A stretch of DNA of 64,000 nucleotides from Haemaphysalis longicornis (lineage: Eukaryota > Arthropoda > Arachnida > Ixodida > Ixodidae), in NCBI GenBank assembly GCA_013339765.2, contig JABSTR010001232.1, positions 310,001-374,000 of the forward strand. The letters run 5' to 3'. The notes beneath the pieces are model-generated. The model was not told where the DNA came from and did not search any database. It worked only from the letters and a program-made list of their open reading frames with translations. The position numbers were made by a program, and so were the translations under genes. Shown in pieces: positions 34,320 through 46,034 of this stretch. Position 1 is the first letter of the stretch. Each line of letters starts with the position of its first letter.

Positions 34320-35880
34320 TAACCTGGCAGAAAGAAAAAAAGCAAGCCTTGTTTCTGCTTGAAGAGCTGAATCTTGAGAGTATAGTCCAGTCTGCTACGA
34401 AAGCCCCTAAATTGCATCTTGAGGTGTTCTACACTGCCAAAACGCATAAAAACGGCCTTCCTTTCCGCGCAGGGGTGTCTAAAAGGATTGGCCGATTCAC
34501 GGGTGCACATACTTGCAAAGACGCCTCTTGTCTTTGGACCTTTCCTTGTAAAACATTCTGAAATGATTATAGAATATTCAGAGAATGAAAATCTTGTAAC
34601 TATCGGAGCCTTTAGCATTAACATTGAGGACAAGCACTACTCACTGCCTCAAAACTATCTTTTGGTTGCAGTCCAATAATGTATTAAGGTCGAAAATGAA
34701 GAATTGGCTTTCCGAAACAATAGGTGAACCAGGGTAGAGCCATTTGTTCGATTGCTTTCGGTTTACTTGAACTCTGCGTAGGTTGGTTCGAACGAAGTTT
34801 ATTCGCAGAAATGTGCGGTTGGCATAGGTTGAAAGGTGGCTCCCATATAAGGTGATAATTTCATCGTGCTCATCGTGCTTTGTTCATCGTGCTTTGGAGA
34901 ATGGTCTGTCGGGGTTGGTTAAAAAAATTTCATGTATGTAGACGATTATTTAGTGTTTGTTGAAAAGCATTCCATTCTCTGCAGTGCTGTGGATCTCTCG
35001 AAAATATGGGACTAAAGTTTACCTTCGATGTCGAGAAAAAAACGTGTATCCGATTTATGGACCTCTCGCGAAAATTCGGCCAAAAAAATGTTTGCTCGAA
35101 ATTCGCGCCTATATCAGTAAAGCTCTTTTTCTACTACAATTATGGCCACAGTAAACTGGTAAAAAATTTAGTAGCGATTTATAGCTTTCGTTCAGCGTTA
35201 TCGAAATGGTGAGTACACTCAATGGACTCTAGTTTTAAGCAACGGGTCGAATAACCAAAAACACCGAAGGAAGCAGGTTTTCCAACTAGTGCATGGGCTT
35301 CAGCGTGTAATACCCTTCTGAAGATTACTAAAGGCTGCACGAAGCTTGGCCTACCGAAGGAAGAAGAGCAACAAAAAAAAAAGTGCTCTGTCCTTCCGTA
35401 CATTCACAAGACCGCTCATGGATTAAAAAAGGTAGCTTCCAGATGTGGGGGCCGGTTGCCATCTTGGCACCGAAAAAAAAAATAGGTAAATAATGTGCCT
35501 TAGGGGACAGAAGGAAACAAAGCACTGAATCCGGTAGCTCGTTTGCCGGATTAAATTAAACGCAAGAATAAACATGTCCTGTGTTGCGTTTGAGCTATTT
35601 CCAAATGCCGTTGTCATGCGGTTGGGCTTACTTTGGCCAGACGGGCAGGTGTTGAAATCTGCGTTAAAAAGAGTACTTTAATTCCTTGAAGGCAACACCT
35701 ACTTTCCATTTGTCAGATGCTCTTTGCGTTCATGTCAGCCCCATGCCGATAAAACTGCCGTACTCTTCCAACATCCTCATCAGCTCAAACTGGAAATAGG
35801 CTTTAAATATAAAGAGGCTTGGTGACAAGCGCATACGTCAGGCCGCTGTTAACATGATAAAGAGGTGGCTTTTCTTGATT
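34320..35880 (+). mobile_element. Penelope-like retroelement relic
   Basis: Plus-strand segments follow the order of a Penelope polymerase: FYTAKTHKNGLPFRAGVS (about 34427-34480), then GAFSINIEDKHYSLPQN (34606-34657), where the Penelope D.xxLYYS motif is degraded, then the catalytic box FMYVDDYLVFV (about 34929-34961) with both aspartates kept. Next come LKFTFDVEKKTCIRFMDL and YNYGHSKLVKNLVAIYSFRSALSKW (35010-35212). YIHKTAHGLKKVASRCG (about 35398-35448, after a frameshift) is followed by a decayed GIY-YIG-endonuclease-like part near 35560-35870 with CQPHADKTAV. Penelope elements carry both domains and are common in arthropods. Stops and frameshifts throughout make it inactive. No flanking terminal repeats were identified. 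Confidence 0.8.
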
Positions 35881-36199
35881 GTTGTTGAATGTAAGAGCAA
35901 CCTTATTCCGTCTTTTTTGTAATTTAAATATTTCATGTGATACTGATGGGTGTGCGCGCGCAGTTTCAATGTTATTTCATGCAAAATATGTTTGCCCCTT
36001 TTCAACAAATTCCACTTGTTAGTGAGCGCTCGTCCCGTACCGTCCTTTTCCATGCGTTCTCGTCAAACCGGGCTGTTACTTCGCCATGTCGCAATACCAA
36101 CTTGCCCAACTTTCCATCCTCCGCAAGACAACCTACCTCCAATTAAGAGGAAGAATTAAACTTGAGTTGGCCGTGTAAGTAGAACTGACAATCGCTGGG

Positions 36200-36345
36200 T
36201 TGTCAGGGCGGAGGATGGCAAAGGATGGAAGCTAACGTGGTGGAGTGGTGAACTTTAGAAACTAGGAGGCAACGGAGGAACTAGGCCCAGCGTGGCTGGA
36301 GGGACATGGCGGAGGCCTGTGCCCTGCACAGGGCACAAACACGTT
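36200..36345 (+). mobile_element. Possible RTE LINE 3' end
   Basis: GGCCCAGCGTGGCTGGAGGGACATGGCGGAGGCC (about 36284-36317) then CTGTGCCCTGCACAGGGCAC and a CTG-type triplet tail. The order …GCGGAGGCCT.TGCCCTGC.(N)GGGC… followed by a triplet tail matches the RTE 3' end at 48974-49050 read in the other orientation. The match is short. Confidence 0.35.
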
Positions 36346-37270
36346 GCTGCTGCTGCTCCTGTAGCTTCTATACGCACGCAGGCACGATAATGATGATGAT
36401 GGCGGTGGTGGTGCTATGACGGTGAGGATTGTGTCCCAACCGAAAATTCGCGATGACAATTCTACCAGGGAAACTCCACTTTCGGACGCAGTTTCCTCTT
36501 AAAAAAGAGACTTTTATGATTTTGTCCAAATATACTAAAGGTTGTCTAGACATACTACATTTCAGCCTTGTTGCAAGTTCCTCATTACAACATTATCTCT
36601 CCATGTCGGTGTCCCAGTGCCTGGGTGGAAGCAATTATTACTCTGCTGTAATCAGTGGGTCATGACTGCAAGAGCAGGCAAATTACAAGCATACGCTTAT
36701 CAACTGTTTAAATGCACTTGAACTTGTTCTTAGCAGTTTCGTTGATACAATGGACATTGGGTAACGTAAATGTGGGGCAGCTTTGCTTTTTCACTGGTTG
36801 TTGCCATCCGCTAGTTAATTCTCACTGTACAACTTCGGGAATTGCGTAATTAATTAATTAATGTCCATGTTTTCTTCTGCAGTAACCTTGATACCAACGT
36901 GTGCGCAGAAGTTATAGGGCCGAAAAATATTGTCAGCTCAGCATAACTGCCCCATGCAGTATAAAAGCAAGGCTGGCAGTAAGCCACACTACTTGCTGCC
37001 AGCCTTTCAGTGCGGGAACTTGGTGGCTTTCCTGAGAATCACTTCCTAGTGAGTGGTCCTGCAAACTTTCACTACTGCCTAGATATAAAGCCAGAACTCG
37101 CGGCTTTACTAAGGCGCCTGCATGGACGCATGGAGGATGGATGCCTTAGTTGTAGATGCGGCTTCGTCAACCCCTCAGCAATTCATCTGTTTCCGTCGAC
37201 TTCGTGCTCCCTTTATAAATAAGAATTGCTACTATTTCGGGTTCACTATCACCTAAGCTATGACAATTCA
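36346..37270. other. Unassigned intergenic DNA
   Basis: No gene recognised. A degenerate GAT/GGT triplet patch lies at 36385-36415 and a TTAA run at 36846-36862. Confidence 0.4.
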
Positions 37271-37346
37271 TATAACAATGGAAATAAAAAACAAAACTTT
37301 TTATTTCCATTTGTTTCCCTTTCAAAGTTTTGTTATACAAAGGGAA
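37271..37346. repeat. Cluster of nested inverted repeats
   Basis: GGAAATAAAAA (37280-37290) pairs with TTTTTATTTCC (37298-37308). TTCCCTTT (37315-37322) pairs with AAAGGGAA (37339-37346). TATAACAA (37271-37278) and ACAAAACTTT (37291-37300) pair with TTGTTATA and AAAGTTTTGT downstream. Alternative stems compete for the same bases. Confidence 0.7.
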
Positions 37347-39344
37347 TAACAAGCAAAAAACACCCAAAAGCGCACAAATAATCACAACATCATAGCTGAG
37401 CGAATAGGCATGTACGTTTGATAGAATAGATTGCATAAGCCCTCAACCCTCCAGTGACCAAAAATCTTTAGCTTTTCGACAATACGCAGCGAAGTCACCT
37501 TTTTTGTACTTCTGTGTGTGCGTGTGTCGGTGAGTGCGTGAGCGCGAGTGCGTGCGTACTTGCCTGCGTGAGGGCTTCTGCAGAGGTCACTCGCGTGTAT
37601 TAAAATCTCCGGCTACTTCTGCACCCCCCATGCACATGCGAGCGACTCGGGGCATCACAGCATCAAAAATTATACCGGAGGACACCAAAAAAGCGTCAGA
37701 AAGCCTTCCAGCGGCCTTCATCCTTCCTTCCTCCGGTGAACCCTCAACGGGGGTGAGCAGGAATTTCATTAAGTCTCTTCAAGCCCCGCCGAGTTCTGGC
37801 AAGGCGGGCTTGCGTCCATTAGGGCGACGCGCACGTGCCCGGGCCACGTCTCATCAAAAGTCTTGACGCTGCAGGCGCGTGCGAGTTGTTCAAAATTCCT
37901 TGGAGCTATATGCGCCCAGCAGTGAAGGATCCGCTGTCTCGCGCCCCTAAATGATGCTGCCCAAAATTCCCCATTTACGTTATCCAGTCTGCCTTTGTTC
38001 TTCTAAAAAGAAAAGTTGTGAAAATTACTCGAACTGTCCGAGAGTATTCACCCTTTCACAGACAAACTTGGTAACAGTTTTGACGAAACCTTTGCGCTCG
38101 CCGTCCCGTAATTTATTGAAACGAATTGGTAGACGAATAACAACAAATGTCTCAGTTCCCAAAGCAACCCATTACGGGAATTGCAAACATGCGTATGGTT
38201 TGGCTGCCATTCCTACGCACTATGATGAAGACTGCCTCAAAAGTAAGTGGTCATATAAGACAGGCTCTTTTTTTAGTGTACCTTTGCCCTTACTAAATAT
38301 TTTAAGAATGGCAATTGACTTCAAATTATCAGGATCAAAATAATACTGGGTTACTAGGATCTGAATAACACTGAGAAGCGTTTGCATGAATGATATGTTG
38401 ATGGAACAGTTGATACGCAACATTGTAAAACAGTGAAATTTTTATCGCTGGCCACCAACCTTCGAGGCAGTATACCTTATTTTTTCCACTGTTTCCCTCC
38501 TAAGTTTTACGTTAGAGTCAAGTTTTAATTTGCAACCTGCGAGGACTTAACCGTGCTTTATAATTTCTACGCGATAAAGGCAAAAAATTTATGTTCAAGT
38601 TTATTGCAAAAAAAAATCCAAAATTGTAAAAATTCAACGTTAAAATTTTCAAGATAATTACTGTTAGCTCGAAGCCTACGCCAATGAGTACTTATAAGAC
38701 GACATCACCACTCCCATTACGAAACTTTCCTGCACGTATCCGCAGACCTTAAATAATTTAATTCACTCACCGCAGTCGGTTAACTACGAAAGTTTTACAG
38801 AGTTACCAATATGGCACTAACGCATAAACCATGGCTGTTACAACACAGTTCCAAAAAGGTTTGACAGTAGGACAACGTTCACTCTGATAAAACAGGTTCA
38901 ATATTAAAACAGACTACAGACCATGATTGGCTTTAGTGATAGCCACCTGCCCATGATAGGCGATTCCGCGTGCCGAATTTGTCATTGACTTTTTGGCTTT
39001 TTAGTTTAGTTCTTTCGGTCGCCACTGCACCGGCTTGCGCTGTGTTTGATCCCCATTTCTCCGCTGTGTGCGCGTTTACTCGGCCTGCCCTCTCCGTCTT
39101 TTTTTCAGTCCGTTGGGCTCAGTCCTTGTAGATTCACTCTGGAAAAATTTCACACATTCTGTGGGATCGACGGAAAGCTTAAATAAGAGTATTTCTGAGG
39201 GTAAATAGTTACTTGGCTAGGTTGGCAGAAGCACGCACCCGGCTGGCGTCCACCGAAAGCGCACCCACGCGGATATCGTCCCACACCTGATAACCCTTTG
39301 CTAACGCCTTCCATCGCGTTTCAAGTGTTTCATAGCGCGCGTAC
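37347..39344. other. Unassigned intergenic DNA
   Basis: No gene recognised. The 110-codon frame at 37534-37866 has an opposite-strand partner frame and no recognisable domain. Confidence 0.4.
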
Positions 39345-39465
39345 TGTTGCGGAAAAGGAAGAAGACCACCTGCCAAATTACAGATCATCATTATTAGCTA
39401 GTGAAGAAGAGAAGATTAAACGGGTGTTCTCAGCAGAGCCATGGCGTAGGTCTAGTTCGTCAACA
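39345..39465 (+). repeat. Left terminal direct repeat (LTR-like)
   Basis: 121 bp with TG...CA ends, matching the right repeat. Confidence 0.7.
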
Positions 39466-40837
39466 TGTTTGGTTCCCTCGAACCCGGGAGGAACGGCCGG
39501 GGGGACACCAGATGACAGCGCACAGCGACTTCGAGGCACGCGAGGCCCGGGAAACCGTTTGATGTCCTGATCTCGTGGGCTTCCCCCCTCGAACGGCGCC
39601 CCCCATGGCTGGCTGCTCAACGCACCGCATCGACAATTGGGAACCGCGGAAGTGTCCAGCAGCACCACCGTATCCAGGACACCCCTCCCTGTAGACATTC
39701 AGCCGACTGAGGATAGGGAGGGAGCCGTGAGTCAACTGAAAGAGCTGAAGCCACACTCTCCGCGCGAAGATATCCGAACTCGTCAGAACAACAGAAAACC
39801 TTGTAGAATCAGCAACTTCGAGAATAAGAACGCTTAAAATCCTCCTCTAATCTCTTACGGAAGTGCTAGAAAACATAAAATAATCTTGACAGACAGATAC
39901 CAGACCTCCTAGATATCGAGGATTACGAAAAAGGATTACGAAGAATCCGACAAGTAACATAAATATGATCTTCAGTGCGCAGTTGGCTGCTTATTGATAA
40001 GATATAGAAGATGAGCTTGATTGCGGAAAAAGATAATCACGCAGCGCAGTCACGCATTTGGAACCCACTCAAGTCGTACCCGTCCAAACATTCAACCGTT
40101 GATTACCTCTACAGCTTCCTGTAACGAGGTATCCGAGTGTGAAGACCATTACTCAAACGACTACGACAACGGCTAAAATCATCCCACTGCCAGTAAAAGA
40201 CTTGAGAACTTCCACAAATGCTACTCTGGGGGTCACGGATAGATTTTGCACAGAGTGAAGAACTCTTAGCACAACTTCCTGAGGTTGTTTCCCGATCATC
40301 AGAACCCAGTTTCAATGAATCTGCTCACGAACACTGATGCCATGAACACCGACATGAACCGATGCAAGAGGCGGACTACGGGACAAGCCTAACAAACAGA
40401 GAAGGACTGCCAAACTAAGACGGGACGCAGAGTTTGTGGACATTCGCCTAAACTAAGACCCCATTTCGTCAGGCGGAGTGCGACTAGCTCCTCCACATTT
40501 ACAAGGCGTGTCCAGGCACGGGAGGTTCGGTCGAGACAAGTGCGATCCCGACCAAGATGATGTGACACCAGCTAGACGCGAGACAGCCCGAATTTGCTTC
40601 CCCTGCAACACAACAGAGGGGCTGCTGTACCTCAGCTCCGGATACTAAACGAAGACCGTCATTAGAAGCAGCATCGGATGTCAAAGCACAGCCGATGGAA
40701 GAATAAAGTGCTGACAGAACGGCTAGACGGATGCGAACCGGGCTGCTGAAGTGACTATAATTTTATTTTTCTGGTATGTTTTTCTCCTGCAATTTTTGTT
40801 TTGTTGCATAGATGCATCACTGTTGCGGGCTGGAGGA

Positions 40838-40963
40838 TGTTGCGGAAAAGAAATAAGACTGCCTGCCAGGTTACAGATCATCATTATTGGCTAGGCGAAG
40901 AAGAGAAGATTAATTTAACGGTGTTCTCAGCAGAGCCATGGCAGTAGGTATGGTTCCTCAACA
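40838..40963 (+). repeat. Right terminal direct repeat (LTR-like)
   Basis: 126 bp. It differs from the left repeat by scattered substitutions and small insertions (for example TTT near 40916), so the insertion is not recent. Confidence 0.7.
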
Positions 40964-40969
40964 GGTACA

Positions 40970-41520
40970 AAGAAAGAATAAAGCACAAAAAATATGCAGC
41001 GCGTTTCGTTCCATAAGATGAATCAAAAGAAAATAAGGCCAAGGCAACTCCTTTTCACCAATTCTCATGGTTTTACTACTGGGGCAGTCGCTCACAAAGG
41101 AATCCCGAAAATAACTTCGGGTTCTCATTCTCCGCTAACTGAGAACGCCTTTCATACCCGTCATACCGGAACATCCCTATTTGTAACGCTTGTAGGCACC
41201 CAGAGAAAGCTCTTCAAGCGCTGCACCAGTCAAGGGGGAAACGCAGCCGTTGAAGAAGTTGCCGTCGATTATTACACCAATTCGCTGGAAAAAACATTGT
41301 TTTCAGTCCACAATGACGGCGCTTCACGCACAGAACGACCCCTTCGGAGCTCCTGTACACAAATTTAATTCTTCCCTCCCCGTGCATACGGGACCTTGAC
41401 GTAAAAGAAAGTTTATAAAGGTAAAGCCAAATTCGATTATGCCTCCGGCTGCTTCAATGAACGGAAATAGTTCAAAAAGAAAAAATACGTCGAGCAGGCA
41501 GATTGGTAGCATTGTTGTTT
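40970..41520. other. Unassigned intergenic DNA
   Basis: A 124-codon frame (40994-41368) has no recognisable domain. Confidence 0.35.
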
Positions 41521-41525
41521 TTTTT

Positions 41526-43003
41526 AGCCCTCTGCTGTTCAACATTGCGCTAATCAAACTTAAAAGCGTGCCCTGCGTCCTGGCGTGAAAGTAACCATTT
41601 ACGCCGATGACATTTGCTATTTGAGTGGAGCAAGGTCTCGTCGCCATACGCAAAAGGCTCCAGAAAGCTGTAGAAAATATATCTGACTACCTTGCGCTCA
41701 AGGGTCTCCGTCTCTCGCCGGAAAAAGCGTAGCCATGGCATTCATCCGCAGGCGGATGACTCAATCCCCGTTAATCCTTGGGGTAATCGATTGCATTATG
41801 TGCGCACCCAAAGATACCTCGGGATAACTCTGGACAGGAACCTCTCGTGGGCCCCTGAGGTCCACAGACTACGTACTCGAGTTTCTGCAGTGCCGCAAGT
41901 TATTGGGTACATTCCCGGCAGTCGCTGGGGCAGTGACTGTCGATCGATGGTGCTACTCTGCAAGGCTTATGTCGATGGCGTGCTACGTTTACAGGGTACC
42001 TGTTTTACAGCGGTACAGCGGCTGTCTACTTCAAGCAAAAAGCAGCTTGACGGAGCAGGAAATAATTGTCTGCGCGCCTTTCTTGGTCTGCCTAAGGGCA
42101 CTTCCTGCACTGGTACAGTTGCGGATGCTGGTTGCTTGCCCTTGGATGTTCTCCGGCTGCAGGAAACAGTTCGAATATGCCTACGACATCGGTTGCACTA
42201 ACAAACCCGTTTCTTGGCCCGTAATGTACAGCGCTAAAAAATTCCCGCTTCACAGAAACGATAAACGCTATAAACATTTCTGTACCTCCTCAAGCACGAC
42301 AAACCATGCCATCTGATTTCCCTCCCTGGACTATCTCACCCCTGTGCATAAACATTCGCGTACCTGGTCTCCACTCCAAGAAAACTCTGCCACAATTTTG
42401 CCTCCTACAACTCGCGCTTGTCGACATCAATGCCCGGTATTCACATATGGCCCACATTTTTACTGACGGCTCAACTACACCTCACGGTAGTTCTTCCGGC
42501 GTCTTCATTTCGTCGACCGGCAAAGCCTTGCCCTACCGCCTGGAACGAACCACCTCATCCACGTCTGCCGAGCTCCATGCACTTAAACAAGCCCTGCGCT
42601 ACATTCTTCGTCAGCCACCAACAGAATGAGGCTATATTCACGGACTCGAAGGCGGCATTGCAAACCTTACGGCGTGCCAGCTGCTTCAGCCTTCACGAGC
42701 ATGTATCCCGTGACGTCACGTACCTTCACCATCTCGCCTACGTCGCCAGTCACCGAGTGACCCTACAATCAATGCCTGAGCGTTGCGGCATTCTCGGCAA
42801 CGAGAATGCGGATGAGGCCGCTCGCAGAGGCCTACAGCTGCGAAATGTAAGAAAGATATTTTTCACAAAACACGAGGCCGCCGCGCTAGCAAAGGGGCTT
42901 GCCTTAGAGGAGCGAAACCACCTCTGGTCATGTTTTGAAACTCGGCACCCTTTCCTGCACCATATAGACCCTGGACTCAGAATGAGGATACCGGAGCGGA
43001 TTC
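41526..43003 (+). mobile_element. RNase-H LINE copy, plus strand
   Basis: Begins inside the polymerase at SPLLFNIALIKLK (41526), directly after a T run, and reaches motif C as TIYADDICYLSG with an intact YADD box (41600-41611). The thumb follows (QRYLGITLDRNLSWAPEV, VIGYIPGSRWGSDCR, 41810-41950), then GLPKGTSCTG and ADAGCLPLDVLRLQE. RNase H follows at 42450-42860: IFTDGSTT, SAELHAL, a frameshift at about 42625, IFTDSKAAL, then QSMPERCGILGNENADEAARR, where the usual GH is ER so the catalytic histidine is lost. The reading stops at MRIPERIH (about 43003), exactly where the CT-type tail of the opposed copy begins. The same family as the minus copy at 43009-45867. Confidence 0.85.
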
Positions 43004-43008
43004 ACGCA

Positions 43009-45867
43009 AGAGAGAGAGAGGGAGAGAAACACTTTATTACAGAGAAAAATGCGAAGAGGTTTGCCAACACCAGTTCGCCGGCATGCTACTCGGCGGGGAA
43101 AGGAGGAGAAGGAAAAAGGTAGTAGGTGTAGTGAAGGAGAGGAGGGTAGTAGTAGAGAAAAAAATAAAATATGATCCTTCTTCAGAGTATTGAGTTCAAA
43201 GGTCCTTGAGAAGGAGGAGCGACTACAATTTCGTGGACACACCAATGTCCTGGAGGAATTCGAATAGCGCAGACAAGATTTTGCGCTAAGCGGAGAGAGA
43301 GGGCCATGGTCCAAGTAACAATCTTAATGTCAATGGTCCAGGGTGGAGGCAATCAATTTTATGTTGTAAACGGCACCTTGAGTCGGCATAGGCAGAGTAT
43401 TCCAGTAATATGTGTTCAACAGTTTCAAGTGAACCACAATTATCGCAATATGGGCTTGATGTGTGGCCGATCCGATGTAGATAGGAATTTGTTAGTGCTG
43501 CATTAAGACGAAGCCAATGCAGCAACGTCTCCAAGTGGCAGGATAGACGCTCTGGCAGCCGCATTCTAACATATGGGTCCATAGAATGTAAAAAAAACGT
43601 AATGATGCTGCTGCAAGGACCATAAACTGTTCCTTTCCGACAGAGCTAGTGTCTTCGTCATTGTGGCGGCATCATGCTTCGGGAAGAAAATCTTTCTTTT
43701 TCTCATTTGTAGGCCCCTGCGGGCAGCCTCGTCTGCTTTCTCGTTTCCCATGATGCCGCTGTGGCCTGGAAGCCATTGGAAGGTAACACGATGTCCAGCG
43801 GCATATGCGAGATGGTGCAAATACTTTACTTCGCGCTGGACATGTTCGTGAAAGCTGAAACAGCTAGAGCGTTGTAAACTTTGAAGTGCTGCCCTCGAAT
43901 TAGAGAAAACGCTCCAACATGTCGGCGGCTGGCGTAGAATGTATCGAAGTGCTTCTCTAATCCCGTAAAGCTCCGCCGACGCAGGCGAAGTCGGTCGCTC
44001 AAGCCGATATGACAATGCTTTTTCACTTGATGGAATCAAAATTCCCAAGGAGCTGCACTCAGGTGTGGCCGATCCATCGGTATAGATGTGAGTAGTTGCC
44101 GAATAAAATCTGTAATATGTGCAAGCGTCATCTGCAACAGGTCAATGTGAGGTATATGTTTTTTAATCAATTCCGGGTATGAATGATTTTATCCAGAGAG
44201 GTGTCAGATTCCAGGGCGAGAAGTTCCGTGGCATGGTCGGCGGTGCTTTAGTTGGAATTGGGGCATTAATACTTTTTATTGTTTGTCCAAAGCTAGAATA
44301 CGGATTTTGAACAACAATACGGGACAGGAAATGGGTTGCGCATGTAGCGTATGCCTCAAATAACCGAGCGTTTCTTGGAGCCGTAGCACGTCCAAGGGGA
44401 GGCAACCTGCTTCATCAGTTGTCCCAGAACACGACGAGCCTTTAGGAAGTCCGAGGCATTTTCTGAGGTAGTTATTCCTCGCCGCCTCCAGCTGTCTTTT
44501 GCTTGTAGGTGTCAGATGCTGCAGGACAGGAAGGCTATAGCGCAACAAGCCATCCACATACGCCTTGAACAGCGAAACCATGGCGCGGCAATCGCTACCC
44601 CAGTGGCTGCCAGCAAGATACCCAATAATTTGCGATGCTGTTGAGATTCGCTTCCGTAGCCTCTGCACTTCAGGGGCCCAGGAGAGCTTTCTGTCTAAGA
44701 GAATACCAAGATATCTTTAGGTCCGTCCGTAGTGCAGAGGCCAGCCACCCAGGATTAAAGTATATCTATCCATGCATTTTCGAGTGAATGCCATGGCGAC
44801 GCTTTTGTCTGAGGAAAGAAGAAGTCCTTCAGGCACTAGGTATGCAGATATTTTTGCAAGCGCCTTCTGAAGTTTGTTTTGCGTTACCCTCCGGGATTTT
44901 GATGCACTCCAAATGCAGATGTCGTCCGCATAAAGAGTGATCTTGACGCCACGTGGGAGAACACGCTTCAGGTGGATGAGCGTGAGATTAAAAGGTAAAG
45001 GGCTTAATACGGCTGTTGAGGTACTCCTCTTTTTATTTCATGATATGATGTTGGGCCTTCTGCCATGCGCATGAAAAGTTTTCGTCCTTCAAGGTAATTT
45101 GAAATCCATACGTATAATCTCCCGCCTAGTCCGAGTACAATAAGGGATGCTGGTATGGCATCGTGATAAACGGAGTCGAATGCTGATTTAAAGTCTAGAA
45201 ACACCGCAACGAGTACATGTCCAGAATGTAGTTCTTCAACAGACGATACAAGCGCAATGATGTTGTCAATAGCCGATCTATTTTGCCGAAATCCATTCTT
45301 TTGAGGTGGATAAAGTTTTTTGGTTTCCATGTACCAAGTGACAGCCTTAAAAATGATCTTTTATATTAATTTCCCAACGCAACTGAGCAAGGCTATCGGT
45401 CGAAAGGAGTTGTAGCTTGTCGGTGGTTTTCCAGGTTTCAAGAAAGCGGTGATTTTCGCCAGTTTCCAACCAGAGGGGACGATGCTATGTAGCCATGCTC
45501 TATTATAACATTCTAGAAGACGTAGACGGGAATGCTGAGATAGATGAGAGATCGCGTGGTAGGTGATCTCGTCATAACCAGGAGATAAGCGTTTTCTGAC
45601 ATCGGAAATCGCTGCGTTTAGTTCCTCTATTGTAAACGGAAGGTCCAAGGCAAGTTCAGCAGCTGGTGGAGGAACGATATCGTTGAACTGTGAGCGCATG
45701 TGCGTCCACGAGTTTGCCGACAGGAGCTTGCAATAGTGTTCAGCTGCTTCCATCTTGGAAATGTTTTCGTGCAGCGATAGCGCACTGAATGGGTGCAGCT
45801 GCGAGATATTGTTGCGCGAGCTGCGAGATATTGTTGCGATCGTGTGGACTTTTACGTCACCACGCAA
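43009..45867 (-). mobile_element. RNase-H LINE copy, minus strand
   Basis: From high to low coordinates: the polymerase N-part (45867-45361; FTIEELNAAISDVRKRLSPG, SGWKLAKITAFLKPGKPP, FRPIALLSCVGKLI), motif A LDFKSAFDSVYHDAI (about 45202-45158), GVPQ then a frameshift, motif C TLYADDICIW (YADD at 44921-44932), the thumb (44668-44276), then RNase H (44100-43700) with IYTDGSATPE, SAELYGI, VFSNSRAAL with Asp to Asn, and QWLPGHSGIMGNEKADEAARR intact. The C-terminal knuckle CDNCGSLETVEHILLEYSAY (about 43470-43410) follows. The 3' UTR ends with TAATAAAGTG and a CT tail (43009-43026 on this strand). Several frameshifts; the endonuclease is missing. About 85% similar to the plus copy by eye in the thumb region. 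Confidence 0.85.
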
Positions 45868-46034
45868 AGCTTCGTGTTCACTTTTTCTTTTATTCTCATC
45901 TTTTTTCCCCTGTCTTCTGCCCTACTTCTTAGAGCCTTTACTCCCTTCCTCCCATCCCCGCAGAGTAGCATGTAGGCGGGAACATTCCGGCAAACCTCTC
46001 TGCTTCCATCAAATAAAGAGTTCTCTCTCTCTAG
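45840..46034 (+). mobile_element. LINE 3' UTR fragment of the same family, plus strand
   Basis: CATCCCCGCAGAGTAGCATGTAGGCGGGAAC...GGCAAACCTCTCTGC...AAATAAAGAGTTCTCTCTCTC aligns with the 3' UTR of the minus copy read in its own direction (about 43130-43010). The tail is CT at 46018-46033. A 20-base unit AGCTGCGAGATATTGTTGCG is repeated in near-tandem at 45797-45838, right at the junction with the minus copy. Confidence 0.6.

Larger units (their letters stand above)
39345..40963 (+). mobile_element. Short LTR-type element with 121/126-bp terminal direct repeats
   Basis: The terminal direct repeats lie at 39345-39465 and 40838-40963. Both start TGTTGCGGAAAAG and end TCAACA, with TG...CA ends, and are roughly 85-90% identical by eye. 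The flanks CGTAC (39340-39344) and GGTAC (40964-40968) agree at four of five bases, a likely 5-bp target-site duplication. Just inside the left repeat is TTTGGTTCCCTCGAACCCGG (from 39468), a plausible tRNA-primer site; its complement reads CCGGGTTCGAGGGAACCA like a tRNA 3' end. Just before the right repeat is GCGGGCTGGAGGATG, a weak polypurine tract. The interior of about 1.37 kb has no long frame and no recognised gag or pol. It is either a TRIM-like non-autonomous element or a deleted BEL/gypsy-type element. Confidence 0.65.

Noticed and set aside
37534..37866. 110-codon frame as a gene
   Set aside because: The opposite strand is also open, and no motif or splice signal supports it.
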